A stretch of 64,000 bases of DNA from Rothia kristinae NBRC 15354 (GTDB lineage Bacteria; Actinomycetota; Actinomycetes; Actinomycetales; Micrococcaceae). A program made the position numbers and the translations under genes. Where the stretch lies: contig NZ_BCSM01000010.1 of assembly GCF_001570865.1 (NCBI RefSeq), positions 42,129 to 106,128 on the forward strand. The letters are read 5' to 3'. This document shows, piece after piece, positions 54,726-63,958 of the stretch (position 1 is its first letter; each line of letters begins with the position of its first letter). The notes under the pieces are model-generated. The model was not told the origin of the DNA and did no database searches. It saw only the letters and a list, made by a program, of their open reading frames with translations.

Positions 54726-56021
54726 TCAGGAGGCGCTCTTGCGCTGCGCCTCGAGCTCCTCCCGAGTGATGATCTCCGGCTCGCTCTGCCCGCGCACGGC
54801 CTCGGCGGTGACCACCACCTCGGCGACGTCCTCCCGGGAGGGGATCTCGAACATCACCGGCTGCAGCAGCTCCTCCATGATGGCGCGCAGACCGCGGGCC
54901 CCGGTGCCGCGGGAGATGGCCAGGCGGGCGATCTCCCGCACGGCGTCGTCCGTGAAGTGCAGGCGGACGTCGTCGAAGGAGAACATCCGCTGGTACTGCT
55001 TGGCCAGGGCGTTGCGCGGCTCGGTGAGCACCCGAGCCAGGTCCTCCTCCCCCAGCTCGGACAGGCTGGCCAGCACCGGCAGGCGCCCGATGAACTCCGG
55101 GATCAGCCCGAACTTCAGCAGATCCTCCGGCAGCAGCTTCTGCAGGATGTCCGTCTCCTGGGCTGCCTGCTCGATGGGAGCGCCGAAGCCGATGCCCTTC
55201 TTCCCGACGCGCGCCCCCACGATCTCCTCCAGGCCCGCGAAGGCACCGGCGACGATGAACAGGACGTTGGTGGTGTCGATCTGCACGAAGTCCTGCTGCG
55301 GGTGCTTGCGCCCGCCCTGGGGCGGCACGGCGGCGACGGTGCCCTCGAGGATCTTCAGCAGCGCCTGCTGCACCCCCTCCCCGGAGACGTCGCGGGTGAT
55401 CGAGGGGTTCTCGGACTTGCGGGAGATCTTGTCGATCTCATCGATGTAGATGATCCCGGTCTCGGCCTTCTTCACGTCCCCGTCCGCGGCCTGGATCAGC
55501 TTGAGCAGGATGTTCTCCACGTCCTCGCCGACGTAGCCGGCCTCCGTCAGGCTCGTGGCATCGGCGACGGCGAAGGGCACGTTCAGCTTCTGCGCCAGCG
55601 TCTGGGCGAGGTAGGTCTTCCCGGAGCCGGTGGGCCCGACCAGCAGGATGTTGGACTTGGCGATGTCCACGTCCTCACCGCCGGAGGCCAGCAGCTGCTG
55701 ACCGCTCACGGGGGTCGCGGAGTCCTTGGCCCGGATCCGCTTGTAGTGGTTGTACATCGCCACCGCGAGGGCCCGCTTGGCCGAGTCCTGGCCGATCACG
55801 TACTCCTGGAGGAACTCGTAGATCTCCCGCGGCTTGGGCAGCTCCGCGGAGGCCAGCTCCGTGACCTCGCTGAGCTCCTCCTCGATGATCTCGTTGCACA
55901 GCTCGATGCACTCATCGCAGATGTACACCCCGGGGCCGGCGATGAGCTTGCGGACCTGCTTCTGGGATTTGCCGCAGAAGTTGCACTTGAGCAGGTCGGC
56001 GGTCTCACCGAGACGGGACAT
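54726..56021 (-). CDS. clpX: ATP-dependent Clp protease ATP-binding subunit ClpX
   Basis: ClpX unfolds substrates and feeds them to ClpP. The N-terminal zinc-binding domain has CNFCGKS...[10 protein letters not shown] (four Cys, first ~45 residues); Walker A is [13 protein letters not shown], Walker [12 protein letters not shown], sensor 1 [11 protein letters not shown] and the IGF-like ClpP loop is IGFGAPIE. Length 431 is normal. It follows clpP2 after a gap of 190 bases with a hairpin, so it can be expressed with or apart from clpP1P2. Confidence 0.97.
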   Translation of the reverse strand: MSRLGETADLLKCNFCGKSQKQVRKLIAGPGVYICDECIELCNEIIEEELSEVTELASAELPKPREIYEFLQEYVIGQDSAKRALAVAMYNHYKRIRAKDSATPVSGQQLLASGGEDVDIAKSNILLVGPTGSGKTYLAQTLAQKLNVPFAVADATSLTEAGYVGEDVENILLKLIQAADGDVKKAETGIIYIDEIDKISRKSENPSITRDVSGEGVQQALLKILEGTVAAVPPQGGRKHPQQDFVQIDTTNVLFIVAGAFAGLEEIVGARVGKKGIGFGAPIEQAAQETDILQKLLPEDLLKFGLIPEFIGRLPVLASLSELGEEDLARVLTEPRNALAKQYQRMFSFDDVRLHFTDDAVREIARLAISRGTGARGLRAIMEELLQPVMFEIPSREDVAEVVVTAEAVRGQSEPEIITREELEAQRKSAS

Positions 56022-56136
56022 GGTTCCTCACTTCACGCGGCGACGAGGGCGGGATGCGCGGGCGGTGGGCCCGCTCGCGCGCAGGGTCCGGGCCGCCGTC
56101 GGGCGGGCGCATCGGATACCAGGCTACCGGCTGCGA

Positions 56137-56186
56137 CGCCCCCGCGTCTGCCCTGTTGCGCAGGGTGTGGATATGACGCGGGGGCG
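56137..56186 (-). terminator. hairpin between clpP2 and clpX
   Basis: A perfect 12-base-pair outer stem (CGCCCCCGCGTC and complement) with an inner CCCTG...CAGGG arm, 25 bases after the clpP2 stop. It may act as a terminator or as an attenuator ahead of clpX. Confidence 0.55.
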
Positions 56187-56211
56187 CTGCGAGATGACGG
56201 ATCCGAACGGA

Positions 56212-56886
56212 TCAGTCCTGGGTGTTGATCTGCGGCTTGTTGATCTTGCGCGACTCCAGGACCTGGTCGATCAGGCCGTACTCCTGGGCGTCCTTGGCGG
56301 TGAGGATCTTGTCCCGCTCGATGTCCTTGTTGACCTGCTGGCTGGTCTTGTTCGAGTGCAGGGCCAGGGTGTCCTCCAGCCAGGTGCGCATGCGCATGAC
56401 CTCGTTGGCGTGGATCTCGATGTCCGAGGCCTGCCCGCCCTGCTGCCCGGCCAGGGCCGGCTGGTGGATGAGCACGCGGGCGTTGGGCAGGGCCAGGCGC
56501 TTGCCGGGGGTGCCGGCGGCCAGCAGGACCGACGCCGCGGAGGCCGCCTGCCCCAGGCACACGGTCTGGATCTCCGGGCGGATGTACTGCATCGTGTCGT
56601 AGATCGCGGTCATCGCGGTGAAGGAGCCGCCCGGGGAGTTGATGTACATGACGATGTCCCGGTCCGGGTCCTGGGCCTCCAGGACCAGCAGCTGGGCCAT
56701 GATGTCATCGGCCGAGGCGTCGTCGACCTGCACGCCGAGGAAGATGATGCGGTCCTCGAACAGCTTGGCGTAGGGGTCCTGGCGCTTGTAGCCGTACGGG
56801 GTGCGCTCCTCGAAGGAGGGCAGCACGTACCGGTCGGTGGGCATGGTCAGGCCGGAAGCCTGGGCCTGCGGGGAGGTGAAGTTCAT
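56212..56886 (-). CDS. clpP2: ATP-dependent Clp protease proteolytic subunit, ClpP2 position
   Basis: A 224-residue serine protease ring subunit. The catalytic Ser is in LGQAASAASVLL and His in RVLIHQPALAGQQG; the Asp follows in the SNKTSQQVNKDIERDKIL region. In actinobacteria ClpP1 and ClpP2 form a mixed two-ring enzyme needed for growth in Mycobacterium. It follows clpP1 after 55 bases. AGGAG lies a bit far (13 bases) upstream of the ATG. Confidence 0.96.
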   Translation of the reverse strand: MNFTSPQAQASGLTMPTDRYVLPSFEERTPYGYKRQDPYAKLFEDRIIFLGVQVDDASADDIMAQLLVLEAQDPDRDIVMYINSPGGSFTAMTAIYDTMQYIRPEIQTVCLGQAASAASVLLAAGTPGKRLALPNARVLIHQPALAGQQGGQASDIEIHANEVMRMRTWLEDTLALHSNKTSQQVNKDIERDKILTAKDAQEYGLIDQVLESRKINKPQINTQD

Positions 56887-56941
56887 GGAAGTCTCGTGTC
56901 TCCTGGGAAGAGGTGGGGTGTGCGTGGCGGACCGGGGAGGT

Positions 56942-57577
56942 TCAGGAGTGCTTCAGGGTCCCGCCGCCGCCGGAGACGGAGCCGGCGGACTGGGCGATGT
57001 GGTCGAAGAAGCCGTACTCCAGGGCCTCCTGGGCGGTGAACCAGTTGTCCCGGTCGTTGTCCTCGAGGATCTGCTCCACGGACTTGCCGGTCTGCTGCGC
57101 GGTCAGCTCGGCCATGCGCTTCTTCATGTCCAGGATCAGCTCGGCCTGGGTGCGGATGTCCGAGGCGGTGCCGCCGATGCCGCCGGAGGGCTGGTGCATC
57201 AGGATCCGGGCGTTGGGGGTCGCGTAGCGCTTGCCCGGGGTCCCGGAGGAGAGCAGGAACTGCCCCATCGAGGCGGCCATGCCGGTGGCGATGGTCACGA
57301 CGTCGTTGGGGATCAGCTGCATCGTGTCGTAGATGGCCATCCCGGCGGTGATGGATCCGCCCGGGGAGTTGATGTACAGGTAGATGTCCGCCTGCGGGTC
57401 CTCCGCGGAGAGCAGGAGCATCTGGGAGCAGATCAGGTTGGCGTTGTCATCGCGCACATCCGAGCCGAGCCAGATGATGCGCTCCTTGAGCAGACGGTTG
57501 TAGACGTGGTCGTCCTGACCGCGGGGCTCGCGGCTCATCTGCGGGGCCGAACCGTGGGCGGAAAGCTGCTGTGCCAT
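56942..57577 (-). CDS. clpP1: ATP-dependent Clp protease proteolytic subunit, ClpP1 position
   Basis: A 211-residue ClpP with catalytic Ser in [12 protein letters not shown] and His in [13 protein letters not shown]. The first ~20 residues form a propeptide-like arm, probably processed. It heads the clpP1-clpP2 operon after trigger factor. A possible ClgR operator sits ~140 bases upstream, past a strong terminator that closes tig. The glycine-rich tail [10 protein letters not shown] is unusual but consistent with a flexible C-terminus. Confidence 0.96.
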   Translation of the reverse strand: MAQQLSAHGSAPQMSREPRGQDDHVYNRLLKERIIWLGSDVRDDNANLICSQMLLLSAEDPQADIYLYINSPGGSITAGMAIYDTMQLIPNDVVTIATGMAASMGQFLLSSGTPGKRYATPNARILMHQPSGGIGGTASDIRTQAELILDMKKRMAELTAQQTGKSVEQILEDNDRDNWFTAQEALEYGFFDHIAQSAGSVSGGGGTLKHS

Positions 57578-57716
57578 CGGTGGTGTGTCCTCTTCTCGTC
57601 GCTGAGCGGCAGGCCCCCGTCCACCCGGGACGGGGCGTCGGCGGGGGCCTTCTCCGCTGGTGTCTGTCTACGACAGTAGTAGGCCGACGCCCGCGCGCCC
57701 ACGGGTGCCCGAGCCA

Positions 57717-57731
57717 GTTCGCTGTTGGCTT
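57717..57731 (-). promoter_or_regulatory. candidate ClgR-type operator upstream of clpP1
   Basis: Minus-strand AAGCCAACAGCGAAC is close to the published actinobacterial ClgR site (CGC-Y-N-A-N-R-GCG core) with one clear mismatch in the left half. ClgR activates clp genes in related genera. No clgR gene is in the window. TACTGT near 57669-57674 could be part of the promoter. Confidence 0.35.
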
Positions 57732-57751
57732 GCCGGGGGCTGGACGGCAGA

Positions 57752-57806
57752 ACGACGCCGCCCCGACTCCCCTCCTCAAGGCGGGAGGGGGTCGGGGCGG
57801 CGTCGT
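57752..57806 (-). terminator. strong hairpin terminator after tig
   Basis: A 16-base-pair perfect outer stem (ACGACGCCGCCCCGAC and complement) extended by a CCCCTCC/GGAGGGG arm, 31 bases past the tig stop. Confidence 0.8.
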
Positions 57807-57836
57807 CGCTCAGCGAGCGCGAAGGGGCGGAGGGGA

Positions 57837-59162
57837 TCAGTCCTGCTGGGCGGTCTCCTCGGCGGTCTCCTGCTCGCCCTGCGGGTTGAGGTAGGAGCTC
57901 AGGTCCACGGCGTTGCCGGAGGCGTCCACGACCTCGGCCTGCTCCAGCACCTTGGCCAGGGCCTTGGAGCGGCGGACCTCGCCGACCATCATCCCGGCCT
58001 GCCCGGAGGAGTCCAGCATCTGGGCGAACTGGTTGGGGTCCATGCCGTACTGGGAGGACATCGTGATGATGTAGTCGATCAGCTCGGCCTGCTCGACGCC
58101 GATCTCCTCCTTCTCGGCGATCGCGTCGAGGATGACCTCGTTGCGGAAGGCCCGCTCGGTGTTCTCCCGGACCTCGGCGCGGTGCTCCTCGGAGTCGTGG
58201 TCGGCCTCGGCGTTGGGGTTGGAGAAGTGCTGCTCGACCTGCTCGTCGATGACCTTCTCCGGCACCGGGACCTCGACCAGCTCGACCAGGCGGTCCAGGG
58301 CCTTGTCCCGGGCCTCGGCGCCCTGCTCGGCGACCTTGGCCTGGGCGGCCTGCTTCTTCAGGTCCTCCTTCAGCTCGTCGATCGTGTCGAACTCGGAGGC
58401 CATCTGGGCGAAGTCGTCGTCGGCCTCGGGCAGCTCGCGCTCCTTGACGGCGCTCAGCTTGACCTTCACGGTGGCGTCCTCGCCGGAGTGCTCACCGCCG
58501 GCCAGCTGGGTCTCGAAGGTCGCATCCTCCCCGGCGGACAGGCCGGTGAGGGCCTCATCCAGGCCCTCGAGCATGGTCCCGGCACCCACCTGGTAGGACA
58601 GGTCGTTGGCGGCGTCGACCTCCTCGCCGTCGATCGTTGCCTGCAGGTCCAGGGTCACGAAGTCGTCCTCGGCGGCCGGGCGGTCCACGGCCTTCAGGGT
58701 GCCGAAGCGGGAGCGCAGCTCGTCCAGGGCCTTCTGCTCGTCCTCGGCGGTGACCTCGGCGTCGGCGACCTCGATCTTCAGCCCGGTGTACTCGGGAAGT
58801 TCGATCTCGGGGCGCACGGTGACCTCCAGGGAGACCTGGATGTCCTTCTCGCGCGTGTCAGACTCGGGCTTGGCTACGACGTCGACCTCGGGCTGGGACA
58901 GCGGGGTCAGCTCGTTCTCGGCCAGGGCCTGCTGGTAGAAGCCGTTGAGGGCGTCGTTCAGGGCGTTCTCCACGACGAAGTCGTAGCCGACGCGCTGGTC
59001 GATCAGCGCCGCGGGGACCTTGCCCTTGCGGAAGCCGGGCAGCTGGATCTGGTTGGCCAGGTCCTTGTAGGTCTTGGTGAGAAACGGTTTGAACTCCTCG
59101 AAGGGCACATCGACCTGGATCTTGGCCAGGGTGGGGTTCTGCTTCTCGACGGTGGTCTTCAC
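57837..59162 (-). CDS. tig: trigger factor, ribosome-associated chaperone and prolyl isomerase
   Basis: A 441-residue trigger factor. The N-terminal ribosome-binding loop is in [16 protein letters not shown] (G-F-R-x-G-K), followed by a PPIase domain (about 160-250) and a long helical C-terminal arm ([24 protein letters not shown]). The GTG start VKTTVEKQ matches the family N-terminus, so the 74-codon open frame upstream, which runs over tRNA-Pro, is not used. The acidic Gln/Glu tail is common in actinobacteria. Confidence 0.96.
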   Translation of the reverse strand: MKTTVEKQNPTLAKIQVDVPFEEFKPFLTKTYKDLANQIQLPGFRKGKVPAALIDQRVGYDFVVENALNDALNGFYQQALAENELTPLSQPEVDVVAKPESDTREKDIQVSLEVTVRPEIELPEYTGLKIEVADAEVTAEDEQKALDELRSRFGTLKAVDRPAAEDDFVTLDLQATIDGEEVDAANDLSYQVGAGTMLEGLDEALTGLSAGEDATFETQLAGGEHSGEDATVKVKLSAVKERELPEADDDFAQMASEFDTIDELKEDLKKQAAQAKVAEQGAEARDKALDRLVELVEVPVPEKVIDEQVEQHFSNPNAEADHDSEEHRAEVRENTERAFRNEVILDAIAEKEEIGVEQAELIDYIITMSSQYGMDPNQFAQMLDSSGQAGMMVGEVRRSKALAKVLEQAEVVDASGNAVDLSSYLNPQGEQETAEETAQQD

Positions 59163-59325
59163 GTCCGTTGGTCTCCTACGGGTCGTCTTGGATGGAGCCC
59201 GCGCGGATGCCCGAGCGGGCGGGTTGCGGCGTGCTCGCCTACACGGCGGGATGCGCCGCGCACGTGTGATCGGAGAAGGGCCGCGCGAACGCCGCGTCGA
59301 CGTCGCAGATCCGGCCCCTCCACCG

Positions 59326-59398
59326 TCGGGGTGACAGGACTCGAACCTGCGATCTCCTGCTCCCAAAGCAGGCGCGCTAGCCACTGCGCTACACCCCG
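59326..59398 (-). tRNA. tRNA-Pro (anticodon TGG)
   Basis: Acceptor CGGGGTG pairs with CACCCCG, the anticodon stem CCTGC/GCAGG encloses TTTGGGA with anticodon TGG, T loop TTCGAGT. CCA is not encoded. It lies 163 bases upstream of tig on the same strand. Confidence 0.95.
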
Positions 59399-59629
59399 TC
59401 AGCCTCAGGTCAGTTTAGCGTCTCGCCCTCGCATTGCGAATCATGCTCGCGCAGTCTGCTCGCCGCATCCACCCGGAACGGCCACCGCGGGGCCCGTCCC
59501 GCGTCTCCTGTGGGTGGTGCTGGTGCCGCCCGGAGCGCGCCAGCGGATTTGACGCCCGGCGAGCCGGTGGTGTTCGATGAGGTGGTCCGCCGAGGCCCCC
59601 CGTTCCGGGGTCGGTTCCTCGCGCAGCGC

Positions 59630-59700
59630 GGGGATGTAGCTTAATGGTAAAGCCTCAGTCTTCCAAACTGATGACGCGGGTTCGATTCCCGTCATCCCCT
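59630..59700 (+). tRNA. tRNA-Gly (anticodon TCC)
   Basis: 71 bases. Acceptor GGGGATG pairs with CATCCCC, discriminator T, anticodon stem TCAGT/ACTGA with loop CTTCCAA (anticodon TCC), T loop TTCGATT. CCA is not encoded. The 231 bases between the two divergent tRNAs show no gene. Confidence 0.95.
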
Positions 59701-59763
59701 CTCACGGCCCCGTCACCCTCCGGTGGCGGGGCTTCGTCGTCTCCTGACGCCGGTCGCGACGCC

Positions 59764-59831
59764 GCCGAGACCGTACCCGACGGGTCCGGTCTCGGCACCT
59801 TCGTACGGTCTCGGCGTGTGTGCGGTCTCGG
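59764..59831. repeat. inverted array of 19-base units, copy 3
   Basis: One forward core GAGACCGTAC and three reverse cores, flipped around ACCCG-A-CGGGT (central hairpin 59764-59796, 33 bases). The centre differs from the other copies mainly by A instead of T in the loop. It lies between tRNA-Gly (plus) and the Nei-like gene (minus), again a convergent gap. Confidence 0.88.
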
Positions 59832-59852
59832 GGTCCTCGCCTCCGGGGCCGC

Positions 59853-60758
59853 TCAGCGCGGGGCCTGGCAGACGGTGCACCAGTAGAGCTTGCGCCCGCC
59901 CAGGTCCTCCACGACGATCGCGTCCTGTCCGCAGACCCGGCAGGGGCGTCCGTGGCGCAGGTAGACGTAGTTGGCGTGCTCGCGCCAGGCCCGCTCGGCG
60001 GGCACCCCGGGCCGGTGCTCCGGGGCGGTGGTCACGATCCGACCCAGCCGCACGGCGGCCTCCATGAGGGTGACGTTGTCCCGCCACAGCAGCTCCAGCC
60101 GCTCCCGCGGAACCCGAGCTGCCGGGGTGTGCGGGTGCTGACCGGCCCGGAACAGGCTCTCCGCGCGGAAGATGTTCCCGATGCCGGCCACCGCCTTCTG
60201 ATCCATCAGCACCGCGCCGATGGGTCGGGAGGTCGCAGCCGCCGCGGCGTAGAACGGCTCGGGGTCGGCCTGCGGGTCCAGGGGGTCCGGGCCCAGCTGG
60301 GCGTCCAGGGCCGCCACCCCGGCGGGTTCCAGGACCCGGCAGATCGTGGCCCCCACCAGGTCCGCGTAGCCGTGCTCCCCCACCAGGCGCACCCGGGTGG
60401 TGGGTCGCGGGGCCGGCGGCCCGGCGTAGGCGGCCGGGGCGTCGTCTGCCTCGGTGCCGGCGGTCTCCCGCTCGGCCATCCGTCGGGGCGCCCCGATCGA
60501 GGAGGCGGCGGCGAAGGTCTCATCCCCGCCGAAGGTCCACGCCCCGTACATCCCCAGGTGCACGTTGAGGGTGAGGTCGTTGTCGAAGCCGAGGAAGAAG
60601 TGCTTGCCGTGGGCCCGGGAGGTGATCGCCCGCGCCCCGTCCAGCAGGGCGGCTCCCTGGGCGAAGCGCCCCTGGGGGCTGGAGACCCGCAGGGTCTGGC
60701 CGAGGAAGCCCTCCGCGAAGCGGCGGGCGACCCGGTGGATCGAGTGGCCCTCAGGCAT
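59853..60758 (-). CDS. Fpg/Nei-family DNA glycosylase-AP lyase (endonuclease VIII-like)
   Basis: A 301-residue base excision repair enzyme. The N-terminus MPEGHSIHRVAR supplies the catalytic Pro2 and Glu3 (after Met removal); the conserved Lys is in SRAHGKHFFLGF; the H2TH region is QKAVAGIGNIFRAESLFRA, and the C-terminal zinc finger reads CRVCGQDA...LYWCTVCQ. These features fit the Nei2-type branch removing oxidised pyrimidines. The start is fixed by PEGHS and overlaps the rpiB stop by eight bases. The insert around residues 80-130 (Ala/Thr/Arg-rich) is lineage-specific. Confidence 0.94.
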   Translation of the reverse strand: MPEGHSIHRVARRFAEGFLGQTLRVSSPQGRFAQGAALLDGARAITSRAHGKHFFLGFDNDLTLNVHLGMYGAWTFGGDETFAAASSIGAPRRMAERETAGTEADDAPAAYAGPPAPRPTTRVRLVGEHGYADLVGATICRVLEPAGVAALDAQLGPDPLDPQADPEPFYAAAAATSRPIGAVLMDQKAVAGIGNIFRAESLFRAGQHPHTPAARVPRERLELLWRDNVTLMEAAVRLGRIVTTAPEHRPGVPAERAWREHANYVYLRHGRPCRVCGQDAIVVEDLGGRKLYWCTVCQAPR

Positions 60759-61245
60759 CCGCGTCCAGAACGCTGCCGGCGATCCCCCCGGTGCGCTCGT
60801 ACTCGCCGATCTGGCCGATGCGGCGCACGTGCCGCTCGTCGCCGCTGAACGGGGTGGACAGGAAGACGCGGATGATCTGCAGGGCCTCCTCCTTCTGGTG
60901 CTGGCGTCCACCCACCGCGGCGATCTGCGCGTCGTTGTGCTCCCGGGCCAGTGCCGCGGTCGTCTCGCTCCAGATCAGGGCCGCGCGGATGCCGGGCACC
61001 TTGTTCGCGGCCATCTGCTCGCCGTTGCCGGAGCCCCCGAGCACGATCCCGAGGGCCTCGCGCCCGGCGTCGAGGTCCCGGCGCACGGCGATGGCGGCGT
61101 CGATGCAGAACGCCGGGTAGTCATCCTGCGGGTCATAGGTCTGCGGCCCGTGGTCGACCAGCTCGTGGCCGTCGGAGGTGAGGCTGTCCACCAGGTAGCG
61201 GCTGAGCTCCAGCCCGGCGTGGTCGGTGGCGATGTGGATGCGCAA
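60751..61245 (-). CDS. rpiB: ribose-5-phosphate isomerase B
   Basis: RpiB interconverts ribose 5-phosphate and ribulose 5-phosphate in the pentose phosphate pathway. The 164-residue protein shows IHIATDHAGLEL, GIVLGGSGNGEQMAANKVPGIRAAL split by the phosphate-binding GGSGNG, and REHNDAQIAAVGGRQ. The position of the usual active Cys (GTGIG in E. coli RpiB; Cys elsewhere) reads SGNGE, as in the mycobacterial type. The first codon is ATG (MRIHIATD). It overlaps the Nei-like gene by eight bases and is divergent from pepN. Confidence 0.95.
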   Translation of the reverse strand: MRIHIATDHAGLELSRYLVDSLTSDGHELVDHGPQTYDPQDDYPAFCIDAAIAVRRDLDAGREALGIVLGGSGNGEQMAANKVPGIRAALIWSETTAALAREHNDAQIAAVGGRQHQKEEALQIIRVFLSTPFSGDERHVRRIGQIGEYERTGGIAGSVLDADA

Positions 61246-61354
61246 CGTCGCTGCTCGCTTCCTCGGTCGCGGCCTCCGCGAAGCGGCGGGGCCTGTGCGG
61301 TGCTAGGGGTGTGGGCCGCATGGGGCCCGGCCCCGCCCACACTACCCGGTGGGG

Positions 61355-61360
61355 TGTAAT
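61355..61360 (+). promoter_or_regulatory. candidate -10 element of pepN
   Basis: An AT-richer patch GTGTAATACCCT near 61353-61364 contains TAATAC, which fits TANNN(T/C), about 50 bases before the pepN ATG. Exact hexamer position is uncertain by a few bases. Confidence 0.35.
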
Positions 61361-61411
61361 ACCCTGAGAGTCAGGTTGAAACCGCTGTCCCCGATGAAAG
61401 GCCACGCGCCC

Positions 61412-63958
61412 ATGCCCGGAATGAATCTGACGCGCCAGGAGGCGGCCGAGCGCGCCGACGTCGTCACCCGCGTGCACTCCTATGACATCCGCCTGGACCT
61501 GACCGGGTCCGCCCGGACCTTCGCCTCGACCACCACCGTCGTGTTCGACGCCGTGCCGGGTTCCTCCACGTTCATCGACGCGGTCACCGACTCGGTGCAG
61601 CGGGTGCGCCTGAACGGGCGGGACCTGGATCCCGCGGAGGTCTCCGACGGGGTGCGCATCCAGCTGCCGGAGCTGGCCGAGAGCAACGAGCTGACCGTCG
61701 AGGCCCAAGCCCTGTACACCAACACCGGCGAGGGCCTGCACCGCTTCGTGGACCCGGTGGACGACGAGGTCTACCTCTACACCCAGTTCGAGGTGCCCGA
61801 TTCCCGGCGCATGTACGCCGTCTTCGAGCAGCCGGACCTGAAGGCCGAGTTCACCTTCACCGTCACCGCTCCGGCCGCCTGGACGGTGATCTCCAACCAG
61901 CCGGTGGACTCCCGCGAGGAGCAGGGCGAGCAGGCGGTGTGGCGCTTCCGCCCCACCCCCCGGATCTCCTCCTACATCACCGCCCTGGTGGCCGGGCCCT
62001 ACGCCAAGGTCTCGGATTCCCTGACCAACGCCGAGGGCCGGGAGATCCCCCTGGACCTCTACGCCCGGCGCTCCCTGATCGAGCACCTGGACGCGGAGGA
62101 CATCTTCACCCTGACCAAGCAGGGCTTCGCGTTCTACGAGGAGCAGTTCGGGGTCCCCTACCCCTTCGAGAAGTACGACCAGCTGTTCGTCCCCGAGTTC
62201 AACGCCGGGGCGATGGAGAACGCCGGGTGCGTGACCATGCTGGAGGACTACATCTTCCGCTCCAAGCCCACCGAGGCCATGGTGGAGCGCCGGGCCATCA
62301 CCGTCCTGCACGAGCTGGCGCACATGTGGTTCGGGGACCTGGTGACCATGAAGTGGTGGAACGACCTGTGGCTCAACGAGTCCTTCGCCGAGTTCATGTC
62401 CCACCTGGCGGCCGTGTCCAACACCCGGTTCACCCACGCCTGGACCACCTTCGGCGCCTCGGAGAAGACCTGGGCCTACCGCCAGGACCAGCTGCCCTCG
62501 ACCCACCCGATCGTCGCCCCGATCAACGACCTGCAGGATGTGCAGGTCAACTTCGACGGCATCACCTACGCCAAGGGCGCCTCCGTGCTGCGCCAGCTGG
62601 TGGCCTGGGTGGGCCAGGAGGAGTTCATGCGGGCGCTGCGCTCCTACTTCGAGAAGCACTCCTGGTCCAACGCGACCCTGGCGGATCTGCTCGCGGAGCT
62701 GGAGTCCACCAGCGGGCGCAAGCTGGATTCCTGGTCCAAGGTCTGGCTGGAGACGGCCGGGGTCAACACCCTGACCCCCTCCATCACCGCCGCCGAGGAC
62801 GGCACCCTGGAGTCCGTGGAGGTCATCCAGACCGCCCCGAACGACTACCCGACCCTGCGTCCGCACCGGATGACCGCCGGGTTCTACGACCTGCGGGACG
62901 GGAAGCTGGTGCGCACCCACCGGGTGGAGTTCGACGTCGAGGGCGAGCGCACCGCGATCCCCGGCGTCGCCGGGCGGGCCCGCCCGGATCTGATCCTGCT
63001 CAACGACGAGGACCTCGCCTACGCCAAGGTCCGGCTGGATGAGCGCTCCTTCGATACGGCCGTGGCGCACCTGCGCGACTTCGAGGAGTCCCTGCCGCGC
63101 GCCGTCGTGTGGGGGGCGGCCTGGGACGGCACCCGGGACGGGCAGATCCCGGCCCGGCAGTTCGTGGACCTGGTGCTGAACAACATCGACGCGGAGACGG
63201 ACTCCACCTCGATCATGACGCAGCTGCGCAACCTGGCTACGACCCTGAAGATGTACGTGCGCTCGGATGCCCAGGAGGCCACCCGGGAGAAGGCCGCACA
63301 GCGGCTGTGGGAGATCGCCCAGTCCGCCCCGGCCGGGTCGGACCGCCAGCTGCAGTTCGTGCAGGCCTTCGCCGCCCACGCCACCACGGAGGAGCAGAAG
63401 GACACCGTGCGCGCGCTGCTGGAGGGTCAGCAGCGGCTGGAGGGCCTGGAGATCGACCGGGACCTGGCCTGGCGTCTGCTGATCGCGCTGGCCGCGGCCG
63501 GGCGGGCCGACGAGGCGGAGATCGACGCCGCCGCGGCCGAGGACAACACCTCCACCGGCGCCCAGAAGGCCGCCCAGGCGAAGGCCGCGATCCCCACCGC
63601 GGAGGCCAAGAACCGGGTGTGGGAGCAGGTGGTGGAGCACCACGACCTGCCCAACGTCATCCAGCGCTCCGCGATCATGGGGTTCAACGCGACCACCAAG
63701 AGCTCCCTGCTGCGCCCGTTCATCCCCCGCTACTTCGCCGCGATCGAGCGGGTCTGGCAGGAGCTGTCCCACGAGATCTCCCAGCAGATCATCACCGGGC
63801 TGTTCCCCCAGGTGGTGGACCGGGACGTGCTGGAGGCCTCGGAGCAGTTCCTCAGCCAGCTCGGCGAGGGCCGGGACTCCCTGCGCCGCCAGGTGATCGA
63901 GGGGCGCGACGGCATCGAGCGGGCCCTGCGGGTGCAGGCCGCGGACGTCATCGGCTGA
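61412..63958 (+). CDS. pepN: aminopeptidase N (M1 zinc metallopeptidase)
   Basis: An 848-residue M1 aminopeptidase that trims N-terminal residues from peptides, likely those produced by Clp. The substrate-binding GAMEN motif is in FNAGAMENAG; the zinc site HExxH is in VLHELAHMWFGD with the third ligand Glu in WLNESFAEF. The C-terminal ERAP1-like helical domain (about 520-848) completes the family layout. The start MPGMNLTRQEAAERADVV is 21 codons inside the longest frame and is preferred because GAAAGG precedes it and a -10-like element sits just upstream. After the stop, 42 bases without a clear feature reach the window end. Confidence 0.95.
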   Translation: MPGMNLTRQEAAERADVVTRVHSYDIRLDLTGSARTFASTTTVVFDAVPGSSTFIDAVTDSVQRVRLNGRDLDPAEVSDGVRIQLPELAESNELTVEAQALYTNTGEGLHRFVDPVDDEVYLYTQFEVPDSRRMYAVFEQPDLKAEFTFTVTAPAAWTVISNQPVDSREEQGEQAVWRFRPTPRISSYITALVAGPYAKVSDSLTNAEGREIPLDLYARRSLIEHLDAEDIFTLTKQGFAFYEEQFGVPYPFEKYDQLFVPEFNAGAMENAGCVTMLEDYIFRSKPTEAMVERRAITVLHELAHMWFGDLVTMKWWNDLWLNESFAEFMSHLAAVSNTRFTHAWTTFGASEKTWAYRQDQLPSTHPIVAPINDLQDVQVNFDGITYAKGASVLRQLVAWVGQEEFMRALRSYFEKHSWSNATLADLLAELESTSGRKLDSWSKVWLETAGVNTLTPSITAAEDGTLESVEVIQTAPNDYPTLRPHRMTAGFYDLRDGKLVRTHRVEFDVEGERTAIPGVAGRARPDLILLNDEDLAYAKVRLDERSFDTAVAHLRDFEESLPRAVVWGAAWDGTRDGQIPARQFVDLVLNNIDAETDSTSIMTQLRNLATTLKMYVRSDAQEATREKAAQRLWEIAQSAPAGSDRQLQFVQAFAAHATTEEQKDTVRALLEGQQRLEGLEIDRDLAWRLLIALAAAGRADEAEIDAAAAEDNTSTGAQKAAQAKAAIPTAEAKNRVWEQVVEHHDLPNVIQRSAIMGFNATTKSSLLRPFIPRYFAAIERVWQELSHEISQQIITGLFPQVVDRDVLEASEQFLSQLGEGRDSLRRQVIEGRDGIERALRVQAADVIG

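Noticed and set aside
59163..59384. N-terminal extension of trigger factor
   Set aside because: The frame upstream of GTG 59162 reads antisense-free intergenic DNA and part of tRNA-Pro, and the family starts at VKTTVE.
59441..59695. 84-codon minus-strand frame with VWKTEALPLSYIPA
   Set aside because: It is the antisense reading of tRNA-Gly, a well-known false gene.
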